Of a DNA stretch of 16,509 nucleotides, positions 12,848 through 16,509 are shown in pieces; the stretch's first letter is position 1; every line of letters starts with the position of its first letter. The notes beneath the pieces are model-generated. The model worked only from the letters and a program-made list of their open reading frames with translations. It had not been told where the DNA came from and did not search any database. Position numbers and translations under genes: made by a program. Location: contig USGM01000074.1 in the NCBI GenBank assembly GCA_900554205.1, positions 1 to 16,509 of the forward strand, written 5' to 3'. Source of the DNA: an uncultured Lachnospiraceae bacterium (GTDB taxonomy: Bacteria > Bacillota > Clostridia > Lachnospirales > Lachnospiraceae).

Positions 12848-15118
12848 ATGCAGACATCAGTTATCGGTTTTCCCAGAATAGGCGCTTTAAGAGAATTAAA
12901 ATTTGCTTCCGAAAAATATTTCAAAGGAGAAATAGATGCGGAGGCTCTGCAGCAGACAGCGGAAACGCTGAGACAGACACACTGGACCACGCAGAAAAAC
13001 GCAGGAATTGATTTCATTCCCAGCAATGACTTCTCTTTCTATGACACGTTTCTGGATACTGCGGTATTGTTCGGTATTGTCCCGAAGCGTTATAAGGAAT
13101 TGAACCTATCCCCGCTGGACACCTATTTTGCAATGGCCCGTGGTTATCAGGGCACGTCCGGCGACGTAAAGGCACTGGCAATGAAAAAATGGTTCAACAC
13201 CAACTACCACTATATCGTTCCGGAGCTCGAGGACGATACCGACATCCGCCTTTCCGGCGATAAGCTCTGGAAGGAATACGAAGAGGCAAAGGCACTTGGC
13301 ATCGAGACGAAGCCCGTTGTAGCCGGTGCCTATACCCTGTTGAAATTATGCAGATGCACCGGTGAACGCCCCGTCTCCGATTTTATCGACGCTACTATCA
13401 GGGCTTATCAGGAATTGCTCGAAAAATGCAACCGGGATCAGATTGCATGGATACAGTTTGACGAGCCTGCTCTGGTGCGGGATATGGATCAATCTGATAG
13501 CGACCTGTTCCATCAGATCTATGATGCTCTTCTGCCCTGCGCAAAGCAGTGCCATGTTTTATTGCAGACCTATTTCGGGGATGTGCGGGACATCTATCCC
13601 GGGCTGATAAAAATGCCTTTTGCGGGAATCGGTCTTGATTTCGTGGAAGGCAAAGAGACTCTGGCTCTGATTCAGAAATATGGTTTTCCAAAGGATAAGC
13701 TGTTGTTCGCCGGACTCATCAACGGTAAAAATATCTGGAAGAACCATTACGAAAAGACCTTAAAAACAGTAGCGGAATTAAAGGCTGCCGGAATCCAGAC
13801 CGTATTGTCCACCTCCTGCTCTCTTCTCCATGTGCCCTATACCCTCAGACAGGAAGACCGGCTGGCACAGGAATATCTTTCCTATTTCGCCTTTGCGGAG
13901 GAAAAGCTCACAGAGCTCGGGGAACTGAGCGTTCTTGCCGACAGTAAGGACTACACGGCGGATGCTCTCTATCAGAGCAACCACACGCTCTTCACCGCTG
14001 ACAGAAATTGCAGCCATGCCGAGGTGACGGACAGACTTTCCCATATAACGGAGCGCGACTATATCAGACTGCCCGAGCGGAGCGAACGCCAGAAGCTCCA
14101 GAAAAAGGTACTGGGATTACCGGAGCTTCCGACCACAACCATCGGCTCCTTCCCTCAGACCAAAGATGTAAAAACAAACCGCTCCGCCTTCCGCAAGGGT
14201 GAAATATCTGAGCAGGAATACAAGGACTTCAACCGCAAAAAAATCGCAGAATGCGTTGCATGGCAGGAAGAAATCGGTCTGGATGTCCTCGTTCACGGCG
14301 AGTACGAAAGAAATGACATGGTAGAATATTTCGGCGAGGCTCTCGGCGGATTCGTGTTCACGGAAAAGGCGTGGGTACAGTCCTACGGCACAAGATGTGT
14401 AAAGCCTCCGATCATCTGGGGCGATGTCTACCGCAAGAAGCCGATCACAATCGAATGGTCGGTTTACGCCCAGTCCCTGACAAAGAAAATCATGAAGGGA
14501 ATGCTGACCGGCCCTGTCACCATTTTGAACTGGTCGTTCCCCAGAGAGGATATTTCCATCAGGGAATCCATCTCCCAGATTGCGTTAGCCATCCGCGATG
14601 AGGTTCTGGATCTGGAGGCAAACGGCATCCGTATGATCCAGATCGACGAAGCCGCCCTGAGGGAAAAGCTCCCCCTCAGAAGATCCGACTGGCATAAGGA
14701 ATACCTCGACTTTGCCATTCCTGCTTTCCGGCTGGCTCACAGCGGCGTAAAACCGGAAACCCAGATTCATACCCATATGTGTTACAGCGAGTTCACGGAT
14801 ATTATCCCGGCAATCGACGATATGGATGCGGACGTAATCACCTTCGAGGCATCCAGATCCGACTTGCAGATTCTGGATGCCCTGCGCGAGAACCATTTTG
14901 AGACGGAGGTCGGCCCGGGCGTTTATGATATCCACTCTCCCAGAGTTCCCTCTGTAGAGGAAATTGTAAATGCGCTGAACACCATGCTCACAAAAATCAG
15001 CCGGGATAAGCTGTGGGTGAACCCCGACTGTGGTTTAAAGACAAGAGCAAAGCCTGAGACCGACGCAAGCCTTAGAAATATGGTTGCTGCCGCCAGACAG
15101 GTCAGAGAAAAGAAATAA
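12848..15118 (+). CDS. metE: Cobalamin-independent methionine synthase
   Basis: A 756-residue enzyme that transfers a methyl group from methyl-tetrahydrofolate polyglutamate to homocysteine, giving methionine, with no need for vitamin B12. The two-barrel architecture is full length. The zinc site is complete: His643 and Cys645 (HTHMCYSEF), Glu667 (TFEASRSD) and Cys728 (NPDCGLKTR), offset by two from the E. coli ligands 641, 643, 665 and 726. The N-terminal half starts with the usual GFPRIGALRELKFA, and the linker to the second barrel shows PTTTIGSFPQT. ATG 12848 follows AGGAGG (12837-12842). It is first in a two-gene unit with metF, which makes the folate methyl donor, and is probably activated by the LysR protein encoded just upstream. 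Confidence 0.98.
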   Translation: MQTSVIGFPRIGALRELKFASEKYFKGEIDAEALQQTAETLRQTHWTTQKNAGIDFIPSNDFSFYDTFLDTAVLFGIVPKRYKELNLSPLDTYFAMARGYQGTSGDVKALAMKKWFNTNYHYIVPELEDDTDIRLSGDKLWKEYEEAKALGIETKPVVAGAYTLLKLCRCTGERPVSDFIDATIRAYQELLEKCNRDQIAWIQFDEPALVRDMDQSDSDLFHQIYDALLPCAKQCHVLLQTYFGDVRDIYPGLIKMPFAGIGLDFVEGKETLALIQKYGFPKDKLLFAGLINGKNIWKNHYEKTLKTVAELKAAGIQTVLSTSCSLLHVPYTLRQEDRLAQEYLSYFAFAEEKLTELGELSVLADSKDYTADALYQSNHTLFTADRNCSHAEVTDRLSHITERDYIRLPERSERQKLQKKVLGLPELPTTTIGSFPQTKDVKTNRSAFRKGEISEQEYKDFNRKKIAECVAWQEEIGLDVLVHGEYERNDMVEYFGEALGGFVFTEKAWVQSYGTRCVKPPIIWGDVYRKKPITIEWSVYAQSLTKKIMKGMLTGPVTILNWSFPREDISIRESISQIALAIRDEVLDLEANGIRMIQIDEAALREKLPLRRSDWHKEYLDFAIPAFRLAHSGVKPETQIHTHMCYSEFTDIIPAIDDMDADVITFEASRSDLQILDALRENHFETEVGPGVYDIHSPRVPSVEEIVNALNTMLTKISRDKLWVNPDCGLKTRAKPETDASLRNMVAAARQVREKK

Positions 15119-15138
15119 ACCGGAAAGCTGGAAAATAA

Positions 15139-15999
15139 ATGAGGATTTCTGAGATACATAAAGAAAAGGGAAAAAGCCTGTCCTTTGAAATTTTTCCGCC
15201 GAAGAAGGACAGCGAGCTGAAAAATATTGACGAAACACTGGCTGTTTTATGTGAGTTAAAGCCCGACTTCATCAGCGTAACCTTTGGTGCAGGAGGCAGT
15301 TCAAACTGCAACCGCACCATAGAGCTCGCCAAGAAAATCAAGCGCGAATACCATGTAGAGCCTGTGGTACATCTGACATGCCTGCACTATAACAAGGCAG
15401 AGATCAATGAATTTGCCAAGATTCTGACCGCAGAAGGCATTCAGAACATCCTCGCCCTCCGGGGAGACAAAAATCCAAACATTCAGGAAAAAGAGGACTT
15501 TGAACATGCCTCTGACCTGATCCGCTTCCTGAAGCCGCAGACCGACTTCTGCTTTTTAGGCGCCTGCTACCCGGAATGCCACCCGGAATCCGGCAGCAGA
15601 ATTCTGGAAATGAAGTATCTGAAGGAAAAGGTGGATGCCGGCGCGGAGGTACTGCTGTCGCAGCTGTTTTTTGACAACGAACAGTTCTTCCGCTTCCACG
15701 AAAACTGCAGGATTGCGGACATCAACGTTCCGATTATCCCCGGCATCATGCCCGTCATCAATGCCTCACAGATTAAAAGAATGGTAACCATGTGCGGCGC
15801 TACGTTCCCGGAGCGTTTTCAGAAAATCATCTGCAAATACGAGACAAACAAGGAAGCCCTCTTCGACGCCGGAATGTCCTATGCCTTAAGCCAGATCATC
15901 GACCTGCTCGTAAGCGATATTGACGGAATCCATCTGTACACGATGAACAATCCATTTGTCGCGCGCAGAATCTGCGAGGGAATCCGCAATATCATATAG
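15139..15999 (+). CDS. metF: Methylenetetrahydrofolate reductase
   Basis: A 286-residue FAD enzyme of the MTHFR family that reduces methylene-tetrahydrofolate to methyl-tetrahydrofolate, the methyl donor for MetE. Length is near that of E. coli MetF (about 296). Visible active-site features: Glu17 in FEIFPPK, SVTFGAGGS (46-54), HLTC (78-81), Asp110 in ALRGD and Gln175 in SQLFFD, with PGIMPV (201-206) following. It starts 20 bp after the metE stop with only a weak site (GGAAAG ... GGAAAA), so translation may be coupled to metE. The stop at 15997-15999 is one base from the end of the converging ABC pseudogene, and no terminator is visible after metF. Confidence 0.96.
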   Translation: MRISEIHKEKGKSLSFEIFPPKKDSELKNIDETLAVLCELKPDFISVTFGAGGSSNCNRTIELAKKIKREYHVEPVVHLTCLHYNKAEINEFAKILTAEGIQNILALRGDKNPNIQEKEDFEHASDLIRFLKPQTDFCFLGACYPECHPESGSRILEMKYLKEKVDAGAEVLLSQLFFDNEQFFRFHENCRIADINVPIIPGIMPVINASQIKRMVTMCGATFPERFQKIICKYETNKEALFDAGMSYALSQIIDLLVSDIDGIHLYTMNNPFVARRICEGIRNII

Positions 16000-16000
16000 A

Positions 16001-16509
16001 CTACGCATAATACTGTGCCTGTGCGTGCCAGAGCTCATAGTTCAGGCGCAGCGGTCGGCTCATCCAGAATGATGAACGGTGCATTCTTATAGAGCGCGCG
16101 GGCAATGGCGATCTTCTGAGCTTCGCCGCTACATTCTCCCCCAGCTTCAGACCAAAGAGCTGGGAATCCTGAAATACGACGGAAAAGATGTCCATATACT
16201 CCCGGTAGTTGTACTTGCGAATGTCAATGCCATTCAGCAGAATCTCACCCTCAGTAGGATCGTACAGCCTGCAAAGCAGTTTGATGAAAGTCGTTTTTCC
16301 GCTTCCGTTCATGCCCACGACCGCCAGCCTTTTACCGATTTCAAAGTTCAAGGAAAGCAGCATTATTCCGCATATCTCCAAAAGCAGCCACAAGATTTGA
16401 CATGCCACCGGAAACCTTCGTGATGGAAGTGACATACTGCGTTACCGCACCAAGCCCAAATGCTCCGGCCAGCGCCTTTAAGCAGACGAAAACATAGACA
16501 ACACCCATA
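16001..16509 (-). pseudogene. ABC exporter (membrane-ATPase fusion) gene with three internal deletions, cut by window edge
   Basis: Three frames must be joined to read this gene. From the right edge to the stop at 16341-16343 runs the end of a membrane domain (AVTQYVTSITKVSGGMSNLV, then DMRNNAAFLEL). Next, in another frame, comes the ATPase start with Walker A VVGMNGSGKTT, then SVVFQDSQLFGLKLGENVA. About 16050-16127 continues in a third frame with GEAQKIAIARALYKN and FIILDEPTA. The C-terminus NYELWHAQAQYYA is back in the ATPase frame and ends at TAG 16001-16003. The missing blocks are the domain linker, the stretch between the Q-loop region and the signature (whose first residues are lost), and the D-loop/H-loop part. 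The start of the gene lies outside the window. It cannot make a working ATPase. Confidence 0.85.

Overview
The window looks like chromosome of a gut-type Clostridia, most likely a Lachnospiraceae member. Grounds: strong AGGAGG-type ribosome binding sites, promoters of the TTGACA/TATAAT type, a divergent tmcAL / pta-ackA arrangement of clostridial style, and protein variants typical of that family. The species cannot be named. No rRNA, tRNA, CRISPR array, insertion sequence or prophage was seen.

Layout. (1) 1-1105, minus: a drug/antibiotic-type ABC exporter pair, the ATPase followed by a permease that runs off the left edge. (2) 1210-2182, plus: a short-chain dehydrogenase with its own near-consensus promoter, paired upstream direct repeats and a strong terminator. 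From memory it closely resembles clostridial NADP-dependent 12alpha-hydroxysteroid (bile acid) dehydrogenases. (3) 2210-3468, minus: an intact TIM-barrel sugar isomerase/epimerase-like gene behind an endonuclease/exonuclease/phosphatase gene that has lost its middle. (4) 3469-3837: no gene; three 51-bp tandem repeats and the ackA terminator. (5) 3838-6195, minus: pta-ackA, the acetyl-CoA to acetate/ATP pathway. A 132-bp imperfect palindrome lies between the two genes and contains the pta stop codon. (6) 6472-7710, plus: tmcAL, divergent from pta-ackA; its enzyme uses acetate and ATP to modify elongator tRNA-Met. (7) 7738-9459, minus, by eye more AT-rich: a Fic-domain AMP-transferase-like protein and an unusual XRE helix-turn-helix/VOC (glyoxalase-fold) fusion. 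A perfect 37-bp palindrome covers the fic promoter. (8) 9582-11648, minus: a transmembrane chemoreceptor with an operator-like palindrome at its predicted start site. (9) 11817-15999, plus: a LysR regulator, metE and metF. (10) 16001-16509, minus: a multiply deleted ABC transporter pseudogene running off the right edge.

Most notable: the LysR regulator resembles the streptococcal MtaR/MetR type, and a 17-bp sequence matching the MET-box known from Lactobacillales sits between it and metE. The box is centred about 65 bp before the predicted metE start site and is also the core of the regulator gene's terminator hairpin. This suggests a MET-box-controlled methionine regulon outside the lactic acid bacteria. 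Other points of interest are the candidate bile-acid dehydrogenase with an enlarged nucleotide-binding loop, the XRE-VOC / Fic pair around a palindromic operator, and two pseudogenes (3096-3468 and 16001-16509) that kept their ends but lost interior blocks.
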